A stretch of 64,000 bases of DNA from JAFAGX01 sp035624215 (GCA_035624215.1 DASPRY010000145.1:52341-116340), one strand, 5' to 3'. Shown: positions 18,323 to 28,538, numbered from the stretch's first letter. Translations and numbers: made by a program. The notes: generated from the sequence alone by a model not told the origin.

Positions 18323-18676
18323 GTGAGTAGCGTAGGCACCGCGATGCAGCCCGCCCCTCCGCGCAAACGCCGCTCGCCAAGGGCGCTCGTTCTTTCCCTG
18401 GTAGTCGTGGCGCTCGTCCTTGAAGTTGTTCATTGGTGGCGGAACGGCGGACAGGACCAATTCTTACTCGCGCTGCAACCCCATTTCACGGTGACCCAGG
18501 TCGATTCCAACGCGAAGACCATGACTCTGTCACGGGTGCAAGAAAGCCTTGTTGTGAGCTGCGACGGGCGTTGCGAGATCTTCAGAGTAGGAAAGAAATA
18601 TCCCATGTCTCATCGCGGTAGTGTCCTGGAGTACAGGCGGGGTGGCCAGAACATCGAATTGCCCGTGCTGCGGTGA
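18323..18676 (+). CDS. unknown single-pass membrane protein
   Basis: A protein of 117 residues: a basic N-terminus (PPRKRRSPR), one transmembrane helix at about 21-40, then an extracytoplasmic domain with a Cys pair in SCDGRCEIF. I do not recognise the family. The start is GTG 18323, supported by AGGAGGGAGG about ten bases upstream. It follows the NTF2-like gene by 41 bp and is probably co-transcribed with it. Confidence 0.7.
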   Translation: MSSVGTAMQPAPPRKRRSPRALVLSLVVVALVLEVVHWWRNGGQDQFLLALQPHFTVTQVDSNAKTMTLSRVQESLVVSCDGRCEIFRVGKKYPMSHRGSVLEYRRGGQNIELPVLR

Positions 18677-18682
18677 AAAAGT

Positions 18683-18709
18683 GCAGGCTTTCGCTTGGCG
18701 AAAGCCTGC
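18683..18709 (-). terminator. intrinsic terminator for the minus-strand gene at 18752
   Basis: A perfect 12-bp stem (GCAGGCTTTCGC, loop TTG) is followed on the minus strand by AC and five Ts. It lies about 43 bases past the stop of the 18752-19306 gene. On the plus strand the same hairpin lacks a T-run, so it may only weakly stop transcription there. Confidence 0.7.
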
Positions 18710-18751
18710 CGACGATGCATCTACGCATTCCGCGGATACGCCTGACCAATC

Positions 18752-19306
18752 TTAGATGTGCTCGGTTTTACCGTCGTACTTCACCGTGCCGTTGGTCTGA
18801 TTCACCTTTTCGACATCCTGATTGGTAATGGTTCGCACTGCATGCTTTGCCATCCCGTGCTCAACCATGAGCGCAACCACGCTTTCACGGCTCTCGCGTG
18901 GTCTGGAAATAAAGTCGAACGCCTGCTCCTTCTGCGCTTCCCTGTGGTGCATCGGGGGCGGCGCGAGACTCGGTCCGTAACCAATCGGAGGCGCCAATTC
19001 AGCCTCGGTTTGCCCGTACCAGACCGGCTGGCTGTACACCGAGCTAGGCGGTTCTCCGACAAATTCGCTCGACAAAGTTGAGTTAGTCGCCCCCGCCACC
19101 AGACCAAAAGCGGTGTTGCTGGCGCCCGCCGCCCATGGTGAGACGGTTGACAGACTTACTTCAGGAGTTGTGATCAGCGGCACATATGGGCCGACGTAAC
19201 CATATGATGGCGCCCAGTTGCTGGCATACCCTCCCATAATCGTTGCTTGCCCAACGGCGAATCCGCAAAGCAGTAAAAGCACGCAACCCAGTGAAACTAA
19301 CCTCAT
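18752..19306 (-). CDS. unknown exported protein
   Basis: A protein of 184 residues with a clear signal peptide (LVSLGCVLLLLCGFAVGQA). A Gly/Pro/Tyr/Ser-rich low-complexity middle follows, then a charged C-terminal part (about 120-184: HHREAQKEQAFDFISRPR and VEKVNQTNGTVKYDG). I do not recognise a domain. ATG 19306 is preceded by GGAGGAG at ideal spacing. A terminator hairpin follows the gene. Confidence 0.75.
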   Translation of the reverse strand: MRLVSLGCVLLLLCGFAVGQATIMGGYASNWAPSYGYVGPYVPLITTPEVSLSTVSPWAAGASNTAFGLVAGATNSTLSSEFVGEPPSSVYSQPVWYGQTEAELAPPIGYGPSLAPPPMHHREAQKEQAFDFISRPRESRESVVALMVEHGMAKHAVRTITNQDVEKVNQTNGTVKYDGKTEHI

Positions 19307-19473
19307 AATCTCCTCCACAAACCCTCAGGTAGTCAGATTCCGCAGGCGGTCATTCAGGATGCTTTTTTCTTCAACCAATACTTGAATGTGCAAAAGTTTT
19401 CCCATTGAACAGCATCGGAATCCAGTCGGGCAAGATCATACACCGGAAATCCCCGAGTGGGCGCGGATTTTTG

Positions 19474-20499
19474 TCAGTTTCCGATGTAGCGGGCGTACAG
19501 GCTACGCGCCACGGCGGTGTCGGTGGTGCCTTTAATGATAGCTCGGCCGTCGGGAAACAACGTCATTTCATACGGGTCGTGCCAGAACTTCAAGACGAAA
19601 TCGGTGTGCTTCACCGTGCCATGCGATCTCAAACGCTCGCTCATCTGTGCCAGGTCGATGGGACGATGCCGTTCATGAATTTGCACCGAATTGCGACCGC
19701 ATAAGGTAATGTGGGGCCGTCCTTCGCCCGCCAAGTGAGGGAACTCGCGATGATCGCAGGCGCGGCAGCCAGGGCGCGGCTTCCCGGCCGCAATTTCCAC
19801 GTGTTGGTTGCTCCATAAATCGAAGGAAAGCAGTGTGCGGTGCAGTTGAGCTTCCGCCCCGACCAGGAACTTGACCGCCTCGGTTGCGGCGATCGAAGCC
19901 GCCAGATTCACCGCCGAATTCAGGATTCCAGCCGTGTCGCAGGTTTCGAATACTCCCTGCGGCGGATCGGGGAAGATGCACGCCAAACACGCTGTTTTTC
20001 CCGGTAGAACGTCCATGGTAACGCCATAGCTGCCGACCGCTGCCGTATAGATCCAAGCCAGGTCGTTCTTCACGGCAAAATCGTTGACCAGATAGCGAGT
20101 TTCGAAATTGTCAGTTCCATCGAGAACTATGGCTACGTTCGCCAACATGGTGTCAATGTTCGCCGGCGTCAGATCGGCCACCTGCGGTTCGATCACGATC
20201 TGCGAATTGAAAGCCGCAATTTTGCGAGCAGCGGCAACGGCCTTAGGCACTGAGTCCCGGGCGTCGGCTTCGTCAAACAATGATTGGCGCTGCAGATTGC
20301 TGGCCTCGACGTAGTCGCGATCGATGATGCGGATCGTGCCTACTCCGGAACGGGCCAGCAGCGAGGCCAGCGCCGAGCCTGTAGCGCCACAGCCGACAAT
20401 CGCAATTCTCGCGGACCCCAGTTTCTCCTGCCCCGCGAACCCGATTCCGCGAAACAGGATTTGCCGCGAATACCTCTCATCCAGTTCCAAGGAGGTCAC
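19474..20499 (-). CDS. ThiF/MoeB/HesA-family E1-like adenylyltransferase
   Basis: A protein of 341 residues. It has the ATP-binding loop IVGCGATGSALA, the R-finger region IIDRDYVEASNLQRQSLF, the acceptor Asp in DGTDNFETRYLVND, and a zinc-type CLAC...CRAC pair of CxxC motifs. The cysteine in ETCDTAGIL matches the family's crossover-loop region. Such proteins adenylate the C-terminal glycine of ubiquitin-like sulfur carriers (ThiS, MoaD and similar). The C-terminal extension of about 80 residues (from about 255) has no rhodanese CxxxxR loop I can recognise. The partner carrier is not nearby. GTG 20499 has AGGA upstream. Confidence 0.85.
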   Translation of the reverse strand: MTSLELDERYSRQILFRGIGFAGQEKLGSARIAIVGCGATGSALASLLARSGVGTIRIIDRDYVEASNLQRQSLFDEADARDSVPKAVAAARKIAAFNSQIVIEPQVADLTPANIDTMLANVAIVLDGTDNFETRYLVNDFAVKNDLAWIYTAAVGSYGVTMDVLPGKTACLACIFPDPPQGVFETCDTAGILNSAVNLAASIAATEAVKFLVGAEAQLHRTLLSFDLWSNQHVEIAAGKPRPGCRACDHREFPHLAGEGRPHITLCGRNSVQIHERHRPIDLAQMSERLRSHGTVKHTDFVLKFWHDPYEMTLFPDGRAIIKGTTDTAVARSLYARYIGN

Positions 20500-20523
20500 C
20501 GTTCCTAAAGCTAGGACACATTT

Positions 20524-20529
20524 ATTATA
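20524..20529 (-). promoter_or_regulatory. -10 element TATAAT for the ThiF-like gene
   Basis: A consensus TATAAT on the minus strand lies 24 bases before the GTG start, leaving room for a short leader with the AGGA ribosome-binding site. No good -35 is visible. Confidence 0.45.
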
Positions 20530-20656
20530 GGTGCGGGTTATGAACCCGGCGGTTCCTTGAGAAATCAGCCGTCTTTAGCGGCAATGGCATGGCGTACAAC
20601 ATGGGTTCATACGGTCTCATCGAAACTAGAAAGCTAAGCTCGAATAGGGAGTTGGT

Positions 20657-23600
20657 TTGCACTTAAGGGGAGCTCTGGCCACAAGCTGGGCGGTGCTGGC
20701 GCTGGCAGTAATCTGCGCTGCAGGATCGGCCGCTTTCGCCGGGCAGAACAATCAGAGTGGAGCTTCTGCGCAGCAGCCGCAAGACTTTTCGCGAGATGCG
20801 GCTGCAAAATACCAGGGTTTGATAGTCGAGCAGATACTTTGGCCCGATATCCCGGGTGAAGCCGATCAGCAGCAGTTGCGGCAATTGATCGCGCAGAAGG
20901 AAGGCGCGCCTATGGACCGGGATCTCATCCGAACCAGCATTCATCAGTTGTACCGCACCGGACGGTTTTCCGACATTCGCGTAGAAGCCGAGCCAACCAC
21001 AGACGACAAAGTCAGCCTTAGGATTTTCACATCTGCCAACTACTTCATAGGCGAGGTTCGAGTACAAGGCGCTCCCCACAGGCCCACCCCTGGCCAGATC
21101 GTGAATGCCTCGAAATTGGTCCTCGGCGAAACTTTCACCGCCGACCGCTTGAACCGCGCCATTGCGAGCATTCAGCAATTCATGGAAGCGAACGGATATT
21201 ACCGCTCCGCTGTGCGCGCCGAGCAGAAACCCAATAGCCAAACCCACCAGATGGCGATTCTCTTCCACATCGAGGCTGGACGGCAGGCGCGGGTTGGAGC
21301 GGTGAATGTGAAGTGCGAGGCCGCGTGCTCGAACGAGCAGATTCAGCGAGTCGCAAAGCTGAAGCCCGGGAACTTGGTCACAATTCAAAGCGCCAGCAAT
21401 GCATTGGAGCGCTTGCGCAAACAGTATCAGAAACAGGACCGGCTGCTCGCGCAGGTGCGGATGGCGGAGAAAACCTTTCAACCGGATAGCAACACCGTCA
21501 ATTACAGGCTGGAAATCAATCCCGGCCCGAAGGTGGCGATCCTTGCCGAGGGATTCAAGATTTCCCGTCGCGTAATGCGCCAAAATGTCCCGGTCTTTGA
21601 GGAGAACGCAGTGGATGCCGATTTGCTGAACGAGGGACGCAACAATTTGCTCAATTATTTGCAAGGCCGAGGTTATTTCGATGCCAAGGTGGAACTCAAA
21701 AGCGCTCCCAGCACAAGCGAAGGGGAGCTGCAGATCATTTACCTGGTAAATGCAGGTGCGCGGCATAACTTGGTAAAGGTCGAAATCACCGGCAACCGCT
21801 TCTTCACAACCGAAGAGCTGCGGGAGCGCATGCAAGTACAGCCCGCTGGCAGGTTGTTTGCTTACGGCCGCTATACGCAGCGCTTGCTCGCCGCCGACGT
21901 TCGCGGTTTGACAAATACCTATGTCGCTAACGGATTTCAAAAAGTGCAGATCATCCCTGAAGTGATCGACGACTACGAGGGACACGAAAACGATGTAGCC
22001 ATCAAGCTGACCGTAAACGAGGGCGAGCAAATCTTGGTGGGCGCGTTCCAGCTTGTTGGGATTAAGACTTTCACTCTCAGGGAGCTTGAGGGAGAAATTA
22101 ACACCGCCGAAGGCCAGCCGTTTTCCGAGTTCCGCATCGCTCAGGATCGCGACAATCTTCTGAACTATTACTACAATCACGGCTTTCCGCGGGCGACTTT
22201 CGAGGCCACGGCTACGCCAATGCCCAGTCAACCGAATCGGATGGACGTCACCTTCACCATTGGTGAAGGCGAACGCGTCTTCGTGGATCACGTCTATGTT
22301 TCTGGGCTCCAACACACCCGCCCCTACGTCGTAAATCGTGAACTGCAGATTGCCCCAGGCGACCCGCTCAGCCAGATCGACATGTTGCAAACTCAAAAGC
22401 GGCTTTATGATCTGGGCATTTTCAGCCAGGTGGATACCGCCGTGCAGAATCCGAATGGAAACGAATCCCAGAAAAATGTCCTGGTAGATCTTCAGGAAGC
22501 CAGGCGCTACACCTTCTTGTACGGTTTTGGATTGGAGTTTCAGACTGGACAACCAAATGCCATTGGAACCAACCAGGCGCTAGGTGAAACCGGGGTCAGT
22601 CCGCGCGCCTCCTTGGGCATCACGCGTCTTAACTTCCGTGGCCGCGACCACACCATCACTTTCAAGGGCGACATAGGCAGCCTGGAACAGCGTGCCTTGG
22701 TCAACTATGTTGCTCCGCGCTGGCTCGGCAGCCCCAACTGGAAGCTTTCTTTGCTTTCCTTCTATGACAACACCATCGATGTAACTACTTTTACATCGCG
22801 GCGTGCTGAAGGTTCGATTCAGGCCGAACAAATCATCAACAAAACCAGCAGCATGGTTTACAGCTTCACTTATCGTCAGGTGAAGGCCAGCGATATTCAA
22901 ATCAGTCCGGTCCAAATTCCTTTGCTCTCATTGCCAGTGCGAGTAGGAGAGCCCGGGCTCAGCTACATTCGCAATACCCGCGACAATGACTTGAATCCGA
23001 CCAAAGGGATGTACATAGCCGGCAACGCGGGCGTGGCAGACGGCCGTTTCGGCTCACAAACCGACTTCAGCCGGGTGCTGATCCAAAACGCGACCTACCA
23101 CGCGTTCGGCAAGAACCGGCCGCAGGACAGGAAATTCGTCTTTGCCCGCCAGACTACGGTTGGCGTGGAGAACGCTTTCGGCAATACCAGCATTCTGCCG
23201 CCGGGACAGAACTGCCCCAGTCTTACGGAAACGACTTGTGCGGACCTGGTGGTTATTCCGCTGGCCGAACGTTTTCTCTCCGGCGGCGGAAACTCGCTTC
23301 GCGGTTTCGGGTTAAATCAGGCAGGGCCACGTGATCCCGTGACCGGATTTCCGCTGGGTGGGAGCGGACTGTTTACCAACAATCTGGAGCTGCGGCTCCC
23401 TCCCTTCACCATGCCTTATGTACAGGACAATTTGAGCATTGCGCTTTTTTGGGACGCCGGCAACGTGTTTACCGACAGCCGCACTATGCTGAATAACCTG
23501 CTGCGCTGGCGCCAGAAGGACCCTGGCGTTTGCGTGCAGAACAGTCCTGCCGCAAAGCAATGTGACTTTAGTTATATCTCCCACGCTGTCGGTTTAGGAG

Positions 23601-23824
23601 TCCGGTATAGAACTCCCGTTGGCCCCGTGCGCTTCGATTTCGGGTACAATCTAAACCCGCCGGCATTTCCAAGTTGTCAAGCGACGCCTAGCTTTAGCGG
23701 CCAGGCCCAGTCGAGCTATTGCGTGAGCAATACCACGACTAACGGTGTGGCAACGTTGCCGTATTTTGTGCCACAGCACGCGCCGCATTTTAATGTGTAT
23801 TTCAGTATCGGACAGAGTTTTTGA
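20657..23824 (+). CDS. BamA/TamA-like Omp85 outer-membrane assembly protein
   Basis: A protein of 1,055 residues, longer than typical BamA (about 800). A signal peptide ends near residue 28 (AAFAGQ). Several POTRA-type domains follow, recognisable by repeated patterns such as NLLNYLQGRGYFDAKVEL, GNRFFTTEELRERM and NLLNYYYNHGFPRATFEA. A C-terminal Omp85 barrel begins at about 610 and ends in the outer-membrane signature FNVYFSIGQSF. It inserts beta-barrel proteins into the outer membrane. TTG 20657 follows GGGAG. The downstream SurA-N and TamB-like genes overlap in series, so this could be the TamA partner of TamB or a BamA. Confidence 0.88.
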   Translation: MHLRGALATSWAVLALAVICAAGSAAFAGQNNQSGASAQQPQDFSRDAAAKYQGLIVEQILWPDIPGEADQQQLRQLIAQKEGAPMDRDLIRTSIHQLYRTGRFSDIRVEAEPTTDDKVSLRIFTSANYFIGEVRVQGAPHRPTPGQIVNASKLVLGETFTADRLNRAIASIQQFMEANGYYRSAVRAEQKPNSQTHQMAILFHIEAGRQARVGAVNVKCEAACSNEQIQRVAKLKPGNLVTIQSASNALERLRKQYQKQDRLLAQVRMAEKTFQPDSNTVNYRLEINPGPKVAILAEGFKISRRVMRQNVPVFEENAVDADLLNEGRNNLLNYLQGRGYFDAKVELKSAPSTSEGELQIIYLVNAGARHNLVKVEITGNRFFTTEELRERMQVQPAGRLFAYGRYTQRLLAADVRGLTNTYVANGFQKVQIIPEVIDDYEGHENDVAIKLTVNEGEQILVGAFQLVGIKTFTLRELEGEINTAEGQPFSEFRIAQDRDNLLNYYYNHGFPRATFEATATPMPSQPNRMDVTFTIGEGERVFVDHVYVSGLQHTRPYVVNRELQIAPGDPLSQIDMLQTQKRLYDLGIFSQVDTAVQNPNGNESQKNVLVDLQEARRYTFLYGFGLEFQTGQPNAIGTNQALGETGVSPRASLGITRLNFRGRDHTITFKGDIGSLEQRALVNYVAPRWLGSPNWKLSLLSFYDNTIDVTTFTSRRAEGSIQAEQIINKTSSMVYSFTYRQVKASDIQISPVQIPLLSLPVRVGEPGLSYIRNTRDNDLNPTKGMYIAGNAGVADGRFGSQTDFSRVLIQNATYHAFGKNRPQDRKFVFARQTTVGVENAFGNTSILPPGQNCPSLTETTCADLVVIPLAERFLSGGGNSLRGFGLNQAGPRDPVTGFPLGGSGLFTNNLELRLPPFTMPYVQDNLSIALFWDAGNVFTDSRTMLNNLLRWRQKDPGVCVQNSPAAKQCDFSYISHAVGLGVRYRTPVGPVRFDFGYNLNPPAFPSCQATPSFSGQAQSSYCVSNTTTNGVATLPYFVPQHAPHFNVYFSIGQSF

Positions 23825-24507
23825 TGAACCATAAGTTACCCATTCTGGTTTGCGCCCTCACGTTGCTTGGAGCTGTGCCTTCGCATGCGGCCGATTTGTT
23901 GGACCGTATCGTGGCCACCGTGGACGGGCGCATCATTCTGCAGAGCGACTGGGACTGCGCCGTTGGCTACGCCGCGCTGGTTGATGGCCGCCCGGTTGAA
24001 CAGATTTCCCTTGAGGACCGCAAAGCCGCCCTGGATCACTTAATTGACCAACAGCTGCTCGTGGAGCAAATGGGTTCGCTGGAAGTCAAGAGCGCCACTA
24101 ATGAGGATGTGGCGCAGCGGATGCAGGATATTCGCAAACAGTATCCTGAGGCGCAGGATGAGCCGGGCTGGAACAATCTGCTGGCGCGCTATGGACTGAC
24201 CGAGCAGGAGCTCAGACAGCGTATCAGGTTGCAATTAGACCTCGGTCGATTAGTGGATGTGCGCTTGCGGCCCGGTATCGATATCGATGTGCAGAGTATT
24301 GAGAGCTATTACAACCAGGAACTCTTGCCGCAACTACGCCAATCTGGAGCCAAGGAAGTTCCTCTGGCTGACGTCAGTCCGCAAATCAGGGAACTGTTGA
24401 CCCAGCGAAAGGTCAACCAGTTGCTCGTAGCATGGTTGCAGAATCTGCGCTCGGGAAGCGAAATCCAGACTGAGGTGTCTTCGCGCGATTCGGGCGAGCT
24501 GCAATGA
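23824..24507 (+). CDS. SurA N-terminal domain protein without a PPIase domain
   Basis: A periplasmic protein of 227 residues with a signal peptide (cleavage near SHAAD). The SurA/PrsA chaperone N-terminal module follows: LDRIVATVDGRIILQSDW, ALDHLIDQQLLVEQ, NNLLARYGLTEQELRQRI and a C-terminal helix LTQRKVNQLLVAWLQNLR. No parvulin domain is present between or after these, so it is probably a pure chaperone handing outer-membrane proteins to the Omp85 protein upstream. ATG 23824 overlaps the upstream stop (TGATG), and the tamB start overlaps its stop. Confidence 0.82.
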   Translation: MNHKLPILVCALTLLGAVPSHAADLLDRIVATVDGRIILQSDWDCAVGYAALVDGRPVEQISLEDRKAALDHLIDQQLLVEQMGSLEVKSATNEDVAQRMQDIRKQYPEAQDEPGWNNLLARYGLTEQELRQRIRLQLDLGRLVDVRLRPGIDIDVQSIESYYNQELLPQLRQSGAKEVPLADVSPQIRELLTQRKVNQLLVAWLQNLRSGSEIQTEVSSRDSGELQ

Positions 24508-27500
24508 AGGATTCCACCAGCGAATCCATCAAGCCACGTCGGCGGTGGCTCTGGAAATGCTTGCTCATCGCCCTCTCGGTGGGATTGATTTTCCTTGCTT
24601 GCCTCGCATGGTATGCCACTACAGACTCGTTTCAAGCGATGGTTCGCCGCCGCCTTGTGGCCAAATTGGAACGGGTCACAGGCGGACGCGTCGAGTTGGG
24701 AGGCCTCCATACCATCCCCTTTCGGTTTGAAGTCGACGTCCGCAATCTCACCATCCATGGTCGTGAAGCGGCAGGCGAGGTCCCCTACGCCCACGTGGAT
24801 CGCCTGCTGGCGCACGTGAAACTGATCTCTGTCCTGGGCGCAGAATTCGGATTTCACTCTCTCTTGCTGGACCGCCCCATCATCCACATCATTACCTATC
24901 CTGACGGCACCACGAATGAGCCCACCCCGGTCCTGGCCGGACCGAATACGAAAATTCAGCTGGAACGCCTGTTTTCGGTTTCTATCAGCCAGCTCGAGGT
25001 TCGCCAAGGTGAGTTGTTGTGGAATGAGCAGAGAATTCCCATCGATTTTGCTGCCCATGATACTTCCGCCACCCTCGACTACTCCTTCTTGCATCTCCGA
25101 TACGAAGGCGATTTGCGGGTCGGGAAAGCCGACACCAGTTTTGATAGCTATCGTCCTGCCACTTGGAGCGGGGAAGCGCGATTCGAACTGAGTAGTGACA
25201 GCTTGGTGCTGAATTCGCTCGAAGCCAGCTCTGGCCACTCTTATCTCACGGCGAGTGGTCGCATGGTGGATTTCCGCCAACCAAGCGTGGTGGGTGAGTA
25301 CGATCTGACGCTCGACCTGGCAGAAACCGGCGCCATTGCGCGACGCCCGGAGATGCGGAATGGCTCTCTGCGGGTCGTCGGCCGCGGTTCCTGGTCAAAT
25401 CTGGCTTTTTCGACATCTGGAAGCTTGCAAGCTAAAGATGTCGATTGGCGTGAGCAATCCTTCCGCCTGCAGGCGGCAAGTTTCAGTGCTCAGTTCAACG
25501 CTAACCCGCAGCGCCTCGCGCTGGCTGAGCTCAAAGCCAAGTTGCTGGGCGGGGAAGTGGTCGGCGACGCGCAGGTGCTCAACTGGCGAAACGCGACAAC
25601 CACCCCCAGCGCCAACGGCGAACAACGCGGAAGTGTCCGTCTGCGGCTGAGCTACCTCTCGGCGCAGGAGGTTGCTGCGGCATTGTCGTCCCGCGCGCGG
25701 CCCTTGCATCGCTTGAATCTCGCGGGCACGGTCAACGGCTCTCTCGAAACGGCATGGAAGGTGTCCCCTGCGAACCGCCAAACCGAAATTACATTGGACG
25801 TGGCAGCTCCCAATGTGGTCCGGCCAGAACAATTGCCCGTGAACGCGCATATGCAAGCCACCTACCGAAGCGCCCCAGAGGAGTTGGAGGTTGCAGAATT
25901 TAACGCCAGCACGCGGGCCAGCCTGGTTCGCGCTTCGGGGAAACTGTCAAAGCGTGCCGCTCTCAATTTCACCGTGGCTACGGCAAATTTTGAAGAATGG
26001 GAACGGATCTTAGAGGCGCTGGGATATCAGGAAAGGTTCCCCTTTTCGCTACGCGGTCACGCTTCGTTCACCGGCACTGCAACCGGCAAGCTGTCTCAAA
26101 TCGAACTCAGTGGCAGATTGCAATCCCAGGAGGGCAGAGTCGTGATTCCTGCCCGATTCACCACCCCGACTCGGGAAATTCACTGGGATTCGCTCGTCGG
26201 CGACGTTCAACTATCTCCCCACCGCTTTACCGCCCGTAACGGCCTTCTCCATCTCGGCACTACAACCGTCCGTTTTGATGTGGATGCGGGCCTCGACGAC
26301 CGCGAGTTCACCGATACGAGTCCGTTCAGAGCGAGAGTGCAAACGCGCAATGCAGATGCAACGGAAGTGTTGGGCATCGCTGGCTATCGATATCCGCTGA
26401 CCGGCAAACTCAATTTGTATGTCCAGGCTTCGGGAACCCGCGCGTCCCCATCGGCACAAGGTGCCCTTCAGCTTTCCGCCGCGACCATCCGCGGCGTAAC
26501 CGTACCAGAATTGGACTCACACTTTATCTTCATCCGCCAGCAGGTGTCGTTGTCCCAGTTGCACCTTGCCTACGGCGACGGGCAAGTCACGGGAAACGGG
26601 AGCTACGATTTTACTGACCGTGCTTTTCGCTTCAATCTCGCCGGGCAAAATTTTGATCTCACCCGTTTTCCCGTGCTGGAATCCAGTCGCGTGCCGGTGC
26701 AGGGACGTATGGATTTCGTCGCCGAAGGCTCGGGAACACTCGATCAACCCGTCGTGAACAGCCAGATTCATCTGCTCAATCTCACCTTCGGCAACGAGCG
26801 CGCGGGTGACTACCTTCTGGATGCGGTCACCAAAGGGCCTGAGTTGCACCTCACCGGACACTCACAGTTTGTGGACAAGGAACTGAATGTTGACGGCGAC
26901 GTGAGTTTACAGGGTGATTGGCCTTCAAGAATAGACTTTCACTTCAATCGTCTCGACGTGGATCCCCTGCTCACCGGTTATCTGGTTCATCGTGTTACTG
27001 GGCACTCTGCGGTCACGGGTGATCTTCACCTGTTGGGTCCATTGCGGAGACCGCGCGATCTGCTGATCACAGGCAATCTCAACGACATGTTCGTGGATCT
27101 TGAACACCTGCAGCTCCGCAACAATGGCGCAGTCCGCTTCGAGGCCTCCGAGCAAATGCTCAAGATTCAGCGATTCCGCCTGATCGGCGCGGACACCGAT
27201 CTGGAAATTGGCGGCAGCGTGCAGTTAGATGCTTCGCAGGCTCTCAACCTGAATGCGGAAGGTCACGCTGACCTGCGGTTGATCCATGGCCTGGACCCCG
27301 ATTTCAATTCGTCCGGTACAGTTGCCGTAACCGTTATGGCTACCGGCACGCTCCAGCACCCCACTATGCAGGGACGCTTACAGGTCACCGCAGGCACGAT
27401 CCAGTACGCCGATTTGCCGAGTGCCCTCAATGATCTGAACGGATCGCTGGTGTTCGACCAAAATAGGCTGCAGATCGAAACGCTGACCGCGCAGGTCGGA

Positions 27501-28538
27501 GGAGGCCTACTGAGTTTTGGAGGCTTCGCCACCGTTTACAACCGGCAGCTCAACTTCGATCTCACTTTGCAGACCCAGGATGTCCGCCTTCGTTATCCGC
27601 CAGGGATAAGTTCAATGGCTACGAGTACCCTGCGTTGGGCGGGAACCCCTGACGGATCTACCTTCTCTGGCACCGCGACCATCACCAAACTGGCGATCAC
27701 TCCCGGTTTCGATTTCAGTTCCTACTTGCAGAGCCGGGCGCAAGCCACTGCGCTCTCGCAAACCAACCCGCTGCTGAACCGCATCCGCTTGGATGTGCGC
27801 ATTACTACGACCCCACAACTGCAAATGCAAACTGCGGCTCTCAGTCTGTCGGGAGACGCCGATTTGCGTCTTCGCGGCACCGCGGCCAAGCCGGTTTTGC
27901 TCGGGCGCATCGATATCCTCGAAGGTCAGATCGCATTTAACGGAACCAAATACCGCCTCGAACGAGGCGACATTAGTTTTACCAATCCGGTAACGACCAC
28001 ACCGGTGCTCGATCTGCAGGCGACAACCCGCCTTCGCGAATATGAACTTACCGTGAACCTGAACGGCGAGTTCGACAAGTTGAACTTGACTTATCATTCC
28101 GAGCCGCCCTTAGCAACGGCTGACATCATCAGCTTGCTTTCGCCGATCGGATCCAGTCAACAATTCGGACAAGCCGAGCAACAGAGCGCGCCATCGCCCT
28201 TCTCGCAGCAGGCCTCCAGCGCCGTGCTGGGTGAGGCTTTGAACTCCGCTCTGAGCAACCGCTCGCAGCGCCTGTTTGGCATTAGCCATATCAAGATTGA
28301 CCCGCAAGGCCTGAATACTGAAACCGCACCCACCCAAACTTCACCACTTCCGGCCGTTACCATCGAACAGCCTGTCAGAGACAACATTACCCTTACTTAC
28401 ACAACCAACCTGGCCCAGACCTCACAGCAGATCATTCAAGGCGAATACAACATTACAAACAGCGTTTCCATCGTGGGTTTGCGGGATTACAACGGGGTGG
28501 TGAGTTTCGAAGTCCGCTTACGCCGCACCAAGAAGTAG
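24504..28538 (+). CDS. tamB: TamB-like translocation/assembly module protein
   Basis: A very large protein (1,344 residues) with an N-terminal anchor (about 13-35: LWKCLLIALSVGLIFLACLAWY). A long repetitive beta-rich region with many LxLxGxxxL-type strands follows, then a C-terminal DUF490-like domain (about 1,130 to the end) with ELTVNLNGEFDKLNLTYHSE, DIISLLSPIGS and NITLTYTTNL motifs. TamB-type proteins bridge the periplasm and are implicated in outer-membrane assembly and lipid transport. Overlap with the chaperone and Omp85 genes argues for one functional complex. Confidence 0.88.
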   Translation: MKDSTSESIKPRRRWLWKCLLIALSVGLIFLACLAWYATTDSFQAMVRRRLVAKLERVTGGRVELGGLHTIPFRFEVDVRNLTIHGREAAGEVPYAHVDRLLAHVKLISVLGAEFGFHSLLLDRPIIHIITYPDGTTNEPTPVLAGPNTKIQLERLFSVSISQLEVRQGELLWNEQRIPIDFAAHDTSATLDYSFLHLRYEGDLRVGKADTSFDSYRPATWSGEARFELSSDSLVLNSLEASSGHSYLTASGRMVDFRQPSVVGEYDLTLDLAETGAIARRPEMRNGSLRVVGRGSWSNLAFSTSGSLQAKDVDWREQSFRLQAASFSAQFNANPQRLALAELKAKLLGGEVVGDAQVLNWRNATTTPSANGEQRGSVRLRLSYLSAQEVAAALSSRARPLHRLNLAGTVNGSLETAWKVSPANRQTEITLDVAAPNVVRPEQLPVNAHMQATYRSAPEELEVAEFNASTRASLVRASGKLSKRAALNFTVATANFEEWERILEALGYQERFPFSLRGHASFTGTATGKLSQIELSGRLQSQEGRVVIPARFTTPTREIHWDSLVGDVQLSPHRFTARNGLLHLGTTTVRFDVDAGLDDREFTDTSPFRARVQTRNADATEVLGIAGYRYPLTGKLNLYVQASGTRASPSAQGALQLSAATIRGVTVPELDSHFIFIRQQVSLSQLHLAYGDGQVTGNGSYDFTDRAFRFNLAGQNFDLTRFPVLESSRVPVQGRMDFVAEGSGTLDQPVVNSQIHLLNLTFGNERAGDYLLDAVTKGPELHLTGHSQFVDKELNVDGDVSLQGDWPSRIDFHFNRLDVDPLLTGYLVHRVTGHSAVTGDLHLLGPLRRPRDLLITGNLNDMFVDLEHLQLRNNGAVRFEASEQMLKIQRFRLIGADTDLEIGGSVQLDASQALNLNAEGHADLRLIHGLDPDFNSSGTVAVTVMATGTLQHPTMQGRLQVTAGTIQYADLPSALNDLNGSLVFDQNRLQIETLTAQVGGGLLSFGGFATVYNRQLNFDLTLQTQDVRLRYPPGISSMATSTLRWAGTPDGSTFSGTATITKLAITPGFDFSSYLQSRAQATALSQTNPLLNRIRLDVRITTTPQLQMQTAALSLSGDADLRLRGTAAKPVLLGRIDILEGQIAFNGTKYRLERGDISFTNPVTTTPVLDLQATTRLREYELTVNLNGEFDKLNLTYHSEPPLATADIISLLSPIGSSQQFGQAEQQSAPSPFSQQASSAVLGEALNSALSNRSQRLFGISHIKIDPQGLNTETAPTQTSPLPAVTIEQPVRDNITLTYTTNLAQTSQQIIQGEYNITNSVSIVGLRDYNGVVSFEVRLRRTKK

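Noticed and set aside
20663..22552. A 629-codon open frame antisense to the Omp85 gene
   Set aside because: It lies entirely opposite a well-supported coding gene with clear POTRA patterns, lacks any recognisable domain and is explained by codon bias of the sense strand.
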